Counted from the first letter of the stretch, positions 45,306 to 57,154 are shown. The stretch: 64,000 nt of DNA from Albophoma yamanashiensis (GCA_001600555.1 BCKH01000001.1:4149107-4213106), one strand, 5' to 3'. Notes: generated by a model not told the origin, from the letters alone. A program made the numbers and translations.

Positions 45306-46891
45306 TTGCTGACTTGCCGCTCCCCAGGGTCAAGGTCGAATCGCGCGTCAGCGTGTCGTGTCCAACGAGAACGACGAGAACAGCTCGACGCGCCTCACCA
45401 GGGCCAAGGCCGCCGCTCTCCACGTCGACGAGCTTGCCGTGCCGGCAAAGAATGCCCTGCAAACCAAGAAGTCGGCCGTCAACGCGAACAATGCCGGCGG
45501 TCCGAGGAAGCGCGCCGCACTGGGCGACGTCAGCAATGTTGGCAAGGTTGACGCAGTCGAGGGCAAGAAGGCCGCTTCTGGCAAGGTAGGACTGGTCTCC
45601 AAGGCCTCACACCCTACCGGTATCCAGAAGAGCACGTTGCGCACTGCGAGCCGTGCTGCCTTGGTCCCCAAGGCCACCAACGCTACTGCGGAGAGCAAGA
45701 GGACCGGATCCGGGGCTGGCAACCTGGCAGCAGGCCCGAAGAGAAAGGCTCCCGCGTCTTCAAAGACCACCAACAAGGAAGATGCCGTGGTCGAGGAAGC
45801 GGAGCCCGTCCGCAAGAAGGCGCACAAGGTGTCTGCCGAAAAGGAGAATGGTCCTGAGGAGCAAGCCGAGGACGATGCCAAGGCCGCTGGCAAGTCGGCA
45901 GACTCCGCGGCCGAGCGACCGCTGCAGCCTCCGGCCGGGTTTGAAGACGAGGACTGGGACGATCCATTGATGGTTGCCGAGTATGCTACCGACATTTTTG
46001 AGTACCTCCGCGACCTGGAGGTCAGCACCATCCCCAACCCGCAATACATGTCTCATCAGGACGACCTGGAATGGAAAACACGTGGCATCCTCGTCGACTG
46101 GCTCATCGAAGTTCACACCCGCTTCCATCTGCTGCCCGAAACTCTGTTCCTCGCCGTCAACATCATCGACCGCTTCTTGTCGGAAAAGGTGGTTCAGCTG
46201 GACCGGCTACAGCTCGTTGGCATCACCGCCATGTTCATCGCGTCAAAGTACGAGGAGGTGCTGTCACCTCACGTCGAGAACTTCAAGCGCATCACCGACA
46301 ACGGCTTTAGCGAAGCCGAGATCTTGAGCGCCGAGCGGTTCGTTCTCAGCACCCTGAACTACAGCCTCAGCTATCCCAACCCAATGAATTTCCTTCGCCG
46401 GGTTTCGAAGGCAGACAACTATGACATTCAGTCTCGTACCATCGGCAAGTACCTCATGGAGATTAGCTTGCTGGACCACCGATTCATGGCGTATCGACCC
46501 AGCCACGCCGCAGCGGCTGCCATGTACCTCGCGCGTCTGATGCTCGACCGTGGCGAATGGGTAAGTTGCTGCCTTGCGTTCGCGAGCGGGGCCTTGCTGA
46601 CAGATTGCTCCAGGACGAAACGCTGGTATACTACGCCGGGTATACGGAAGAGGAAGTCGAGCCCGTAGTCGAGCTCATGGTCGACTACCTTGCGCGTCCA
46701 GTCGTCCACGAAGCATTCTTCAAGAAGTATGCCAGCAAAAAGTTCCTCAAGGGTATGTACCTTCCGTTGTCCAGACTAGTGTGGCTCGGCTGACGACAGC
46801 AGCATCCATCCTCGCGCGCCAGTGGGCCAAGAAGAACGCCGCCCTGTTCGGAATCCTGGACACGGACCTGTCCCTGGACCAAATTTCATGA
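45254..46891 (+). CDS. nimE: G2/mitotic B-type cyclin
   Basis: Four exons (45254-45262, 45328-46560, 46614-46752, 46803-46891) sum to 1470 nt, 489 aa. It is the regulatory partner of Cdk1 for mitosis, like NimE/Cdc13. The first exon encodes only MPP, spliced to GQGRIARQRVVSNENDENS. A destruction box RAALGDVSN lies at residues 65-73, followed by a long Lys/Ala/Glu-rich disordered region. The two cyclin folds begin with RGILVDWLIEVHTRFHLLPE (near residue 256) and AAMYLARLMLDRGEW, ending in the C-terminal helix region KKNAALFGILDTDLSLDQIS. The last acceptor is a tandem CAGCAG, so use of 46800 instead of 46803 would add one Ala. All introns are GT-AG. Confidence 0.93.
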
Positions 46892-48015
46892 TGGCACTGA
46901 GACGGCGCCCGCACGATGCCATCGAGCTTCGCGATGCCGCATTTTTACATATGGGCAATACAAACCACAGGATATAATCACTTGAGCTTGGTTTGCGGTC
47001 ACGACCTCGCCTCCTAACGACGATAATACATCAACGACCATCTGGTGGACGCCCACAGGCCCCACAGTCACAATGATGCGGTTTGGGCACTGTCGCTGGC
47101 AAAGCCCTGCCCGCACGAGCATTCTTCCGTCTGATATCTGCCAGGTCGCACCTGCGATCGTCTTGTTGTCTTTTTTCGAGTATTTCAGCATGGAATTGTG
47201 TAACTGTTTATACATGGCGCTTGGAGTCATTGGGCGAAGCGCAAGGACAGGAGGCGACACGGTTCAACAAGTCGGGGGGTGACTTGACTGCCTAGGGGGC
47301 TCCCGGACTGGCTTACGAGGGAGTGTGTTTTTGGGGAGAGGAAGGCCGCAGAGGCTGCAACCTGGATGGAGGCTGCGCTTCAGTCCCACGGTACGCCTTC
47401 AAGGCCTCGGCAGCCCTCACTGCTCTGTTGAAACAGGGTAGCTCTCGTAGACGCACCTGGGCTCTGCTGGATAAGGGGAGCGTGGCAGCAAAAGTGTACA
47501 TATATCATGATGGGATTATGGGTGGGACTTGGGAAGACGCACAGAAATGAACTCCATTGCATAATAAGTCGCGAAGCAGCACTCCGTACCTGAGCCACTA
47601 CCTATTACCGACTGGCTGGGCTTGGCCGGACTTTGATTCGCAAATTGGAACCGGACTGGAATGCTTGGCATCGGCCGCGAATGCGGCTCGAGGTGAGGTC
47701 GATAGTGGAGACGCCGAAGCGCTGGTGGTGCAGCCTGTCATTGGCGCAACCGCCACGGACTGCTTCGGAGCCGCCCGCGTCGTGGACGGAGCCTCTCAAT
47801 TTCACCGACTCATCAACCTCACGACTCGCTGCTCCGTGCTGCGCAACAGCGTAAAATCCATTGGGAACCCGTCCAAGCCTCTCGAGACCGATCAATTGAG
47901 CTGGTAATAGGCTTCCCTCGATCTCTAGCGTTGCCGTATTCAGCCAGTAGCGACTTCCGGGTCGGCCCATCGAGAGCGCACCCCGTACGTCTTGGCCTTG
48001 AGACGGTGGCCCATC
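46892..48015. other. Intergenic region, cyclin B/TEX1
   Basis: This holds the cyclin 3' region and the TEX1 promoter. An ACTCCGTAC motif occurs at 47581-47589. Short frames have no domain. Confidence 0.5.
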
Positions 48016-49337
48016 ATGGCGCCGGTGCTGCGTCCTCGGCAGAGCTTGCCCAAGGACAGGTTCTCTACTTATTTCACCAACCTGAAGAGCCAGCCGTACG
48101 CGGACCCGAACGCCCCAAGAGGCCAGGGCACTAGGTCAGCTCCCCCGACATCACTCGATGCCGCCCTCCGGTCGCTGATACCGGGGGCCTTCCATCCGTC
48201 AGGGCAAGTCACTAAACATCGCGCTCTGCAGCATACGGTCCATTGCGTGGAATCCGCTCGGGACGCTCGTGGCCACTGGTTCGAGCGACAAGACGCTACG
48301 AGTCTGTACGTGCCGAGGCCCCGGCGCAGCAGGGGAGCAAAGACTCGTAGATGAAGGGGCTGACGTGCCGCTGCAGGGAATCCCGAGAAGCCACACGTCA
48401 AGTTCTCGACGGAGCTCAAGGGCCACGCCGCCTCGATCGAGAAGGTGGCCTTCAACCCGACCAAGGACGCGGAGCTGTGCAGCGTGAGCAGCGATGGAGT
48501 GGTCAAGTTCTGGGACGTGCGCACCAAGGCCTGCTTCAACGAAGTCAAGGGCCTGGGGAACGCGCTGAGCCTCGTCTGGGCCCCGGACGGGCAGACGTTG
48601 CTGGTGGGGAACAGCGACGAGAACGTATTCGTGCTGTCGCCCACGCAGCCGACGCCAATCACATCGCACCAGCAGACGATGCAGACGAACCAGATCTCGT
48701 TCTGCTGGGGCGGGGAGAAGATTTTCCTGGCGACGTCGGAGGGCCGCACGCGGGTGCTGACGTACCCGGGGTTCGAGCCCGTCTTCAACAACACCTACGA
48801 CGCTGAGCCGCGCGAGTTCATGATGCACGGGCACACCTCGTCGTGTCTCACGGTGGAGCTGCAGCCTACGGCGAGGTACCTGGCGACGGGCGGGTCTGAT
48901 TCTATCATCTCGCTGTGGGACACGACCGACCTGGTCTGCCAGAGGACAATCTCTGGAATGGCCGGTCCGGTGAGGAGCATCAGTAAGTCGGCCCCGTCGG
49001 CGTCGACATCCTGGGTTCTGCACAGGCTCGTGGCTAATTCGGAATTTCCTCAGGCTTTACATGGGACGGTAACTACATCGTCGGTGGGAGTGATGAAGGT
49101 GAGTTCTCGCCGCAACTACGGGCCCCCGATCGTCATCCCCGTCGCCGGTTGTCAGTGGCTCACTGCTTTCCAGGCAATGGACTGGATATCTACCACGTCG
49201 AGACAGGGGACCACGTGCATACGTTCAAGACAGCGGGCTCGTCGCCGGTGGTTGCATGGGCGCCGCTCCGGTACTGCCTGGCTTATAGCGATCTCGGCGT
49301 GCTTCGGATCGTGGGTGTCGACGTCGACCGGAAATAA
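48016..49337 (+). CDS. TEX1: THO complex subunit TEX1/THOC3 (WD40)
   Basis: Five exons (48016-48134, 48232-48305, 48377-48982, 49054-49098, 49174-49337) sum to 1008 nt, 335 aa. TEX1/THOC3 is a WD40 propeller subunit of THO/TREX, coupling transcription to mRNA export. The start MAPVLRPRQSLPKDRFSTYF is followed by SIRSIAWNPLGTLVATGSSD, GHAASIEKVAFNPTKD with VVKFWDVRT, QISFCWGGEKIFLATSEG, and YLATGGSDSIISLWD. The last blades come from the small exons 4 and 5 (SFTWDGNYIVGGSDEG, NGLDIYHVETGD) and end with RYCLAYSDLGVLRIVGVD. The 45-nt exon 4 is essential to the fold. All introns are GT-AG. Family assignment is confident. Confidence 0.92.
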
Positions 49338-51255
49338 CAAAACACGGCCCAGCGTGGCGCAGGGCAAAGACTTGTGGGATTTGGCGCCTCTTGTTCGAGT
49401 ACTATTGGTACTACTATTGGTTTGGGTATTGCGTGCGCCGAAGGGTCCGATGGGTTTTGTGACAGATTGTGCGCAAGGACGCAGAGTACAGGCGCCCAGT
49501 CAGCCACCGACGAGTAGGTTAAGCTACGCGCGCCGCGGCTCGCGCCAGGAATAGAAACCGAGTGCCATGGCCGAACAGGAATCATAACGCGAAGGCGAGC
49601 TATCTGCGGCGCGCGCTAGGCTTGCGCTTGATATGGCCATTGGAAGGCGAGCAGGACGTGTGCGTCAGCGCGGCTCAATTCGACACCGGCAACGGGGGAA
49701 GGATACGGCGAAAAACGATGAGCGCCTCCTGTGAGTCAGGACAGGATGATGCTGGTGAGATGCAGCATGGATTAGGAAAAGATGCGACCGGGGAGGTTGG
49801 TCGGGCGCCGCGTTGCCAAGAGACGGGATGCCTGGGCATGCTGGGGTGGGAGAAGACACGTTCAAGCCATGTGTGGGGTGTTTCGGTAGATGCTTCCAGG
49901 CGTTGTCGAGACAGGGGCACATGGCGCCTCGTCGACGAGACTGACCGCATAGGTACGTACTACGTATCATCTAGGCTTGTTACACCCCTGAGAAGCCTAC
50001 GTACTCGCCCTCGTATGCCGTGCGAGGTACGACGAGTCTACGAACTGCTGGCGATGGGCTGGGGTCCCGGCACGGCGGCAGCCCGGGATGCCGACCCGTA
50101 GTGTAGGGTAAGAGGCCGTCTTGGGGTGCACGGAGTGGTTGCCTCATCAAGGAACGCGTTGCAACCTCGCCGCGTCTTGCACGGCCGCGTCGCTGGGCCT
50201 CGAGTTCCGGATTCCGACACCGCGGTCGCCGTCACACCTGCCGGATGCGCCGGCCACGGGCGTGTTAGCCGCAGACAACAAGGTAACGTGAAGATGGTGT
50301 TCCGGGGGCTTGGAGAGCTGGCACGACGACGACGACGGGGGATGCGCGCTTGGCGGTTCCCCACGGCGACCCTGGGGACCCGCCCAGAAGACGACGGGAG
50401 CGTCCCCTCACAGGCACGCAGAGGCAGCTGGCGGCCGACCGAGGCAATGGAACGAAGGGCGCTTGGCTGAGGAGGGCAGATTATCACGAGCTTACTGGGA
50501 CACACGCACTACCCTATCCAGACGGAGGGCGCACGGCACACTTGGCACCCAGGCGTGCGTCATTGGCCCGAGGGTTTGCGGCGTCGCATTCGCGTCGCTC
50601 CTTGGCGGGGGCTCCATCCATTAACCTTCCCTAGCCTCCCAGGCCGCCCAGCACGCACCGCACACCACAGCCCGCACAGCTCAGCAGCCCAGGTAGCCCG
50701 GGCAAACCCACCCGCTGCAGCCCGGCGCGGCCAGGCATGCCAGGCATCCAGGGCCAGCGCGGCCGCTGGGGGGGAACGAGTCGCTCGGCTCTGCGGACCT
50801 TGGGCGGAGTCTGCCTTGGCAGGCGGCAGGCCCCATCCTTTGCCATCCCCCCCCCCCCCCCCAGCGTCCACTGGCCGCCCGTCCGGGGTCCAAGCCGCCT
50901 GGCTCCGTAGCGAGCTGAGGCGCCCGTCATTCACCTCACCGCAGCTTCGTTCCTCGACAAACTCCTCGCCTCCATCATCCGCTCCGTCCATCGTCCATCC
51001 ACCGCGACCAGACGCAACCGCCCGCCCGCCGGCGCCGCCATCACCGCATCGCACCGCGTCGCCTCTCCGCAGCCGCGTCGGCTCTGCCACCCCGACGCCC
51101 CGCCCGCCGACAACCGCCGGCGCGCCCGACGACGCCCTTTGCGTGCCGCCTCTCACGTTTCCTCTCCCCGCGGCGGAGGACCCGGGCGCTGCATCCCGCC
51201 CTCTGCCAGCCCGCGCCGCACATTTCCTGCCTCGTCCTCCCGTCCGCAGGTCGCC
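49338..51255. other. 1.9-kb intergenic region and leader of the Zn2Cys6 gene
   Basis: This holds the TEX1 3' region and the promoter and probable long leader of the Zn2Cys6 factor. From 50630 on it is strongly C-rich on the plus strand, with a run of 16 C at 50847-50862, making long chance frames on both strands. No domain was found in them. Confidence 0.5.
50847..50862. repeat. Poly-C tract, 16 nt
   Basis: An uninterrupted run of 16 C in the presumed leader or promoter of the Zn2Cys6 factor, about 400 nt before its start codon. Confidence 0.85.
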
Positions 51256-54235
51256 ATGCCCGACTCGTCGGACAACGGCTCCTCGAGCGGCGCCAACGGC
51301 GCCGTGCCGAGCCCCAATGACGATCGCAACGGCTCCAACGGTTCCAACGGCGCGACCCGCGACGGCTCCGTCCCCGACAACGCGAGCGTGCCCAAGCCCA
51401 AGCGCCTGGCTTGCATGATCTGCCGCAAGCGCAAGCTCAAGTGCGACGGCGTGCGGCCCAGCTGCAGCACCTGCTCGCGCCTCGGCCACTCGTGCGCCTA
51501 CGACGAGCAGAGGAGGAAGAGTGGCCCGAAGCGTGGATATGTCAAGGCCCTCGAGGAGCGCTTGAGTGAGCCCCCCATCCCCTCCCCCTAATCCCCTGTG
51601 GTGAAGAAGGCTGGCGCTGGATTTCGTTGCCGAGCTTCACGAGCTTCCAGAAGACTGATTCCTTCCGCGCAGAGCAAGTCGAGACTCTCCTGAAGACGCA
51701 AGACCCCGTCCCTTCCAACCCGAGCCCCACGAAGGGCATCATGGCCACGCCCGGCGCGCACAACCCGGCCGGCCCGACGCCTAACCTGTCCGCCGCGAAC
51801 CCCTCGATGGGCATGCCCGGCGACCGAGACATGGAGGGGCGCTGGCAGCACTTCAACGGCGAGTCGCCCCAGCCGGGAGCCATGGACGACTTCAACTTCA
51901 ACGCCAACATCGGCCTCCAGATGAACGGCGTTGGCGATGTGGGCGGCAACTTCACCTGGGAGATGATCGGCCTCGGCCTCGAGGAGCCGTTGCCGCCCCA
52001 GGACACGATTGATGAGCTGCATCAGGTCTACTTTGAAAAGGTCCATCCCTCCGTGCCCATGATCCACCGGTACCGGTATCTGGCCGCCATGAACCTGTAA
52101 GTGCCTCTGCTTCCGCGCGCAATTGCTCCTCTCTCGACGACGAGGCTGATTATCCTTCCAGAGCACCGAATCAGCGCCCTCCTGTCTGCCTGAGATATGC
52201 CATGTGGACGATGGCGTGCTCCATCACAGACAAGTACTCGGACCTGAAGGATCTCTTCTACCAGAGAGCTCGGAAGTACGTCGAGTCAGACTACGTCAAA
52301 GGCTACGGAGAGCACATGATATCAGTCGCCCACTGCCAGACGCATATCCTGCTTGCTTGCTACGAGATGAAGATGATGTACTTTCCGCGAGCCTGGATCA
52401 ACACCGGCTCCGCGGTCCGTCTTGCGCAAATGTAAGTCGCCGGCAGTATTTTGGTGTCGCGACGCAATGCTAATATAGCCCTCAGGATTGGTCTGCACCG
52501 GCTGGATGGTGTCGGGCTGGACGTGAAGCAGTGCCTGCCACCGCCGCGGGACTGGACGGAGCGAGAGGAACGGAGGCGCACGTTTTGGATGGCCTTCTGC
52601 GAGGACCGATACGTGAGCATCGGGACCGGGTGGCCCATGACGATCGACGAGAGGGACATCATGACGAATCTGCCCTCTTCCGAAGAGGCCTTCGACATGA
52701 GCAGGCCAGAGCAGACCCAGACGTTGGCAGAGAGCACCAGCCCGTCGGGCGCCGCGAAGCTGTCGTCGTTTGGCGGCATCGTCCTTTTAGCTAGCCTATT
52801 TGGCCGCAACCTCGTCCATCTGCACCGCCCCGACGACGACGATCTCGACCACGACCTCAACGGCCCATTCTGGAATCGCCACCGCCAAATGGACAACATC
52901 CTCCTCAACACGTCGCTATCACTCCCCGCTCACCTCAAGCTCCCGGCTGGGCTCTCAAACCCCAACGTCGTCTTCACCAACATGAGCATCCACACGTCGA
53001 CAATCTGCCTCCACCAGGCAGCCATCTTCAAGGCCGAGAAGAACAAGCTGGCAGCGTCGGTCAGCGCAGAGAGCAAGGTGCGGTGCATCACGGCCGCAAA
53101 CGAGATTGCCAGCATCATGAGGACCATCTCGCACATGGACCTGTCGGCTGTGAGTAGGACGTCTCTTGCGCGAGGAGCAGGTGTGACTAACGTTGCCCAG
53201 ATGAACCCCTTCATTTCCTTTTGCCTGTACGTCGCCGCACGAGTGTTCGTGCAGTACCTCAAGAGTCGCCCGGACGACGCACAAACGGCGGACTCGCTTC
53301 GGTTCCTGCTCTCGGCCATGAACGCCCTGAAGCGGCGCAATCCATTGACGGAGTCGTTCCTTGTTCAGCTGGACGTTGACTTCGAGGCACTGGTCGCACG
53401 GATACCGAAGCTTCGGAATGCATTCCCACGCCCTGGAGACAGCGTAAGCGAGCACCGCCCCGCGTCGAAACGTGGAGATTCTAACGAAGGACAGCCCGGC
53501 TTGGGGAACAAGGCAAATGCAGGATCGAAGAATCCGGTGTGCGACGATCCAGACGGTGTACAGGGAATCCTCGCCTACCGGAACGAGTGTCACTTCATGA
53601 AGATGGCTGGCGACAGCGGCAACGCGGCCGAGGCGCCGGACTTGGTGGACGCACCGAACGACAACCAGGCACCGGCGCCCAACAGGTTCTCGCAAACTTG
53701 GCTGTCAGCCGAACCCCAGTCGATACGCGTGTTGACGCCCAGCTCGGGCACCGTGTACGAGAGGAACGAGTCAACGAGCGGGGGGGCAATGTCTGGGCTC
53801 GGGGAGAGCAGTGGCGACAACCAGGATGCTCAAGAGTCCCCGGACGCTGGGCAGTCGAATGGACCGACGCCCAACTCGAGCGGCAACGGGTCAGACGGCA
53901 AGGGGCACATGATGCCGGGGCCAATGGGCGGATCAGGCCCGGACTCGTCGTTCGCGCAGCCGAATATGATAGGCCCGGGACACGGAATGGATGCCGGCAG
54001 CCACCAGGGCTTCTTTGGCGACCCCCAAGCGTTCACGCTATCCCCCGGCTTGGGTGGGTCGCAAGGAGCCGGCTACGGCATGCCGCCGAACGGCTGGGCA
54101 GACCTCAACGGCAACGCACCGGGGATGCAGCCGGTGGGAGAGGGCGTGCTGCGGGCTCTCATGAACATGGGCCCGATGGACGCCATGGACCTGTCGTCGT
54201 GGGACTCTGGAAACGACGCGCACATGAGAGGATAG
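51256..54235 (+). CDS. Zn2Cys6 transcription factor with fungal-specific domain
   Basis: Six exons (51256-51565, 51673-52096, 52162-52431, 52486-53149, 53201-53443, 53495-54235) sum to 2652 nt, 883 aa. The binuclear cluster has ideal spacing: Cys53, 56, 63, 70, 73 and 80 in KRLACMICRKRKLKCDG and SCSTCSRLGHSCAYD. The linker RRKSGPKRGYVKALEERL runs into KQVETLLKTQ, a likely coiled-coil dimer helix, across intron 1. The middle-homology domain follows (LHQVYFEKVHPSVPMIHRYR, CYEMKMMYFPRAWINTGSAV, RRRTFWMAFCEDRYVSIGTG). The C-terminus is Gly/Asn/Ser/Pro-rich. Introns 4 and 5 are each exactly 51 nt, in frame and free of stops, so retention would still give a full protein. Target genes are not deducible. 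Confidence 0.88.
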
Positions 54236-54871
54236 GGGACGACGAACAAAAAAGGGTAGGGGTTGCTCTGGGATGGGGCGACCCGATCCCCTTCTGGCGG
54301 CACGGAGTAGACGCCCGGGTTGGCTGGCAGGCGGGCAGCGGGCCTCGGACACTGGCGTTTGGATCATTCTAGGAGGACCATCTTCTCTCATTTCTGGGCG
54401 GGCCCTGCGCGGCGATTCTTTACGAAGCTTGTAGGTTACTACGTGTTGCGATGCAGACGGACATTTCAGGACCCTGCGTATTTACGACCAAGCAAATAAA
54501 TACCCTTCAACAGCCGCGTCCCTGTACGAGTGCGCCGTGCAGTGCTGGGTGTACTACGCATGCACAGCACAGACTTGTGCTTTGTCACGATGACGGCAGG
54601 GATGTACGGAGTACCTAGGTACGTACTATAGTGAGTTATGCCCTGCATAGGCTGCACACGTGTGTATAAATTTAGCAATGTGGCTGCCCCCTGCTGGTCC
54701 GTGCGCGCGTTGCCGCCCTTCGGCAAGCTAGCGGGGGTCGGCAGCGCTCGCGACGACACACGACGCGACGTTTCCGCTCCCCAGGCCCAGATAAAAGCAG
54801 CACCAGAGGCAGCATCCTCTAAAGCAGCAGCGAGCAGCCCCTGACTCGAACCCACCGGTCGCCGGCGAACG
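54236..54871. other. Intergenic region upstream of the GST fusion gene
   Basis: This holds the 3' end of the Zn2Cys6 gene and the promoter of the GST fusion gene. A TACGGAGTA motif is at 54605-54613, next to overlapping GTACCTAGGTACGTAC palindromes, and a TATAAAT box is at 54665-54671. Confidence 0.5.
54665..54671 (+). promoter_or_regulatory. TATA box of the GST fusion gene
   Basis: TATAAAT lies about 200 nt upstream of the start codon, in the right orientation and in an otherwise GC-rich context. Confidence 0.45.
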
Positions 54872-57154
54872 ATGGCCGCTTTTGCGGGGCCGCCCGGCGC
54901 GGGGCACTTCCGCCTGGATCTCGGGCCCGCCGCGACGACGACGACGACGGGCGTCGACGGCTACGGGGGAGGAGGAGGAGGTGGAGGAGGCGCCGGGGCG
55001 GGCATCGACGACGCGTACGGGCACCGGACGCCGCGGGGGCAGCCGCAGGGCGGCGGGCAGTTCGGCATCCTGGCGCCGTCGACGGCGATGCCGGCCGGGG
55101 TCGTCGACGGCGTGCACCGGCAGCAGCAGCAGCAGCAGCAACACGACGGGTTCGCGGCGACGAGCGGCGGGCAGCAGCACGCGGCGGAGAGCGCCGTCGG
55201 CAAGCTCGGCGGCAGGATCGTGGTCGACCCGCCGGACCTGCAGGCCTGGAGGGAGCGGCTCTTCAACGTGGACGAGATGATTGTCCTGACGCAAGATCAG
55301 TAAACGCCCCCCTCCCCCTGCTACACGATCCCATCGTCCCATCCCATCCCCGCTCACTCGCCCATGACTTCCGTGTGTTAGTCGTCCATTCCTTCATCCA
55401 TCTGGCTTCGAGTGAGGCCGTAGGATGGATGGAATGAATGAAATGAATGGATGGATGGATGGGCGAACGGATGGGGCGAGTGACTCCTTGACGGATGACT
55501 GCTCTGAAGAACCCACGCTCACACCACGGCCGCGAATATAGGTTCGAGACGTACTTCCCGCACGTCGACAACGTCTACTCGCACCGCTCGACGCAGCGCT
55601 ACAAGCGCAAGCCCTTCGTCTCGCACTACTGGGACTGCCGCATGAAGGGCCGCCCGCCCGGCACGCCCAAGGGCGCCGACCCGCACAAGAAGACGCGCCG
55701 CCGCAGCGCCCGCGAGCGCGACCTGTGCGACGTCAAGATCCGCATCACCGAGCACCTGCCCGGCGCCGCCCTCGACCACCTCGCCGACCCGGAGACGGCC
55801 GCTGCAGTCGCCGCCTCCGCCGTGGCGCCCGGCCAGCGCTTCTGGTCCATCCAGCGCGTCAACGGCAACGGGGGCAACGGCAAGGGCGACGGCGTCGCCG
55901 GGCCGCACCGCCACTCGCTGCAGCGGAGCGACGAGATCAAGAAGAACAGCGTGCAGCGGTGGCTGGCGCAGCGCGAGAGGGAGGCGAAGAAGGTCCAGGT
56001 ATGGTGGATAGAGGCTCGCGAGCTCTCACACACGCACTCTCACACCCCCTCACACACACACACCTTTATGAACCGACTGACTGACGCCCCCTCCTCGTCT
56101 CCGCAGAAACTGCCCCAGAGGCGAGCGACGGGCGCTGCCCTCGCGACCGTCAAGAGGCACACCAAGGAGAGCGACCTGAAGCTCTACGCGGCCTGTTTTT
56201 GGTAACACTCCCCATCCCCCGGTTCCCCCAAGACCCAAACGTGGAGCGCAGGCCCCTGACGGCAACCAGCCCCTACTCGCAGCGCGTGTGGATCGCCCTC
56301 GAGGCCAGGCGCCTCGCCTACCAGTACTGCGAGACGGACCCGTACCGCCGGCCGGCGCCGACGCCGCTGCTCGAGGCCAACCCGCGCGGCCTGGTGCCCG
56401 CGGTGCGGCAGGGCGAGTGGGCGTGCGCCGAGAGCGCCGTCATCCTCGAATACGTGAGTGTGCCCCTTAGGCGCTCGCGATGCTGCCACGCACGCAGGGA
56501 GCTAATGAGAGTGCCTGGTTCGCAGCTCGAGGACCTTGACAGCAGCGTCCCGCTGCTTCCGTCCGACCCCCGTCTCAAGGCGAATTGTCGCCTCTGGATA
56601 GACCATGCAAGTCCCCCCTCCCCCACGGCTCCAGGGCTCTCACATGTACATGCCATGTCATGAAGAACTAACCCCTTACAGATCAACACTCGCATCGTCC
56701 CCTCCTTCTACGCCCTCCTTCAGGCGCAGAACCTCGCCCAGCAGAGCGCCTCGACGGAAAGCCTGCAGAACCTCATCACCAGCCTCGTCCTCGCCGCCGA
56801 CGAACACGTACGTCTCGCCCCCCGCCCCTCCCCTTGCCCGTGAAGACATAACCCCCAGAGCGTCTGCGGACTGACCCTCGCGCTCAATAGGGCCCCTTCT
56901 TCCTCGGCGCGTCCCTGAGCCTCGTCGACGTCCACTTCGCCCCCTTCGCCCTGCGCCTGTCGCGCGTGCTGCGGCCCCTGCGCGGCTGGGCAGACCCCGT
57001 GCCCGGCACGCGCTGGCATCGCTGGCTCGACGCCCTGGAGCGCGACGCGCATGTCGTCGCTACGACGAGCCTCGACGAGCTGTACGCCGAGACGGCCGAG
57101 CTTCTCGCCAAGGGGCCTGGGCCGACGTCTCCTTGTGGAGAGGCCTCGGGCTGA
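54872..57154 (+). CDS. Conserved basic domain fused to an omega-like GST
   Basis: Seven exons (54872-55299, 55542-55998, 56107-56201, 56270-56453, 56526-56606, 56682-56807, 56891-57154) sum to 1635 nt, 544 aa. The first 120 residues are low-complexity, with Gly and Gln runs. A conserved region follows (about 125-215) with FNVDEMIVLTQDQFETYF, HRSTQRYKRKPFVSHYWDC and RERDLCDVKIRI, basic and with ordered Cys/His/Trp. From residue 327 comes a thioredoxin-fold GST: CPYS active-site motif, ANPRGLVPAV, then the helical GST domain to the end. The CPYS codon for Cys is itself split by intron 3. Intron 5 has a GC donor (GCAAGT). The CPYS motif suggests glutaredoxin-like chemistry, as in omega GSTs. The fused architecture is one I recall in other Pezizomycotina; no role is established. 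Confidence 0.88.
55423..55471. repeat. ATGG/ATGA-type tandem repeat in intron 1
   Basis: Imperfect tetranucleotide units based on GGAT and GAAT fill about 50 nt of the 242-nt first intron of the GST fusion gene. An inverted counterpart (CATTCCTTCATCCATC at 55386-55401) could pair with it in RNA. Confidence 0.7.

Noticed and set aside
50555..51489. Long frames on both strands (287 and 309 codons) upstream of the Zn2Cys6 gene
   Set aside because: They lie in extremely C-rich DNA with a 16-C run, overlap each other and the first exon of a real gene, and show no domain.
53444..53489. A 46-nt intron ending at GAAG in the Zn2Cys6 gene
   Set aside because: It would shift the frame and lose the downstream conserved-looking stretch. 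The CAG at 53492-53494 gives a 51-nt intron that keeps it.
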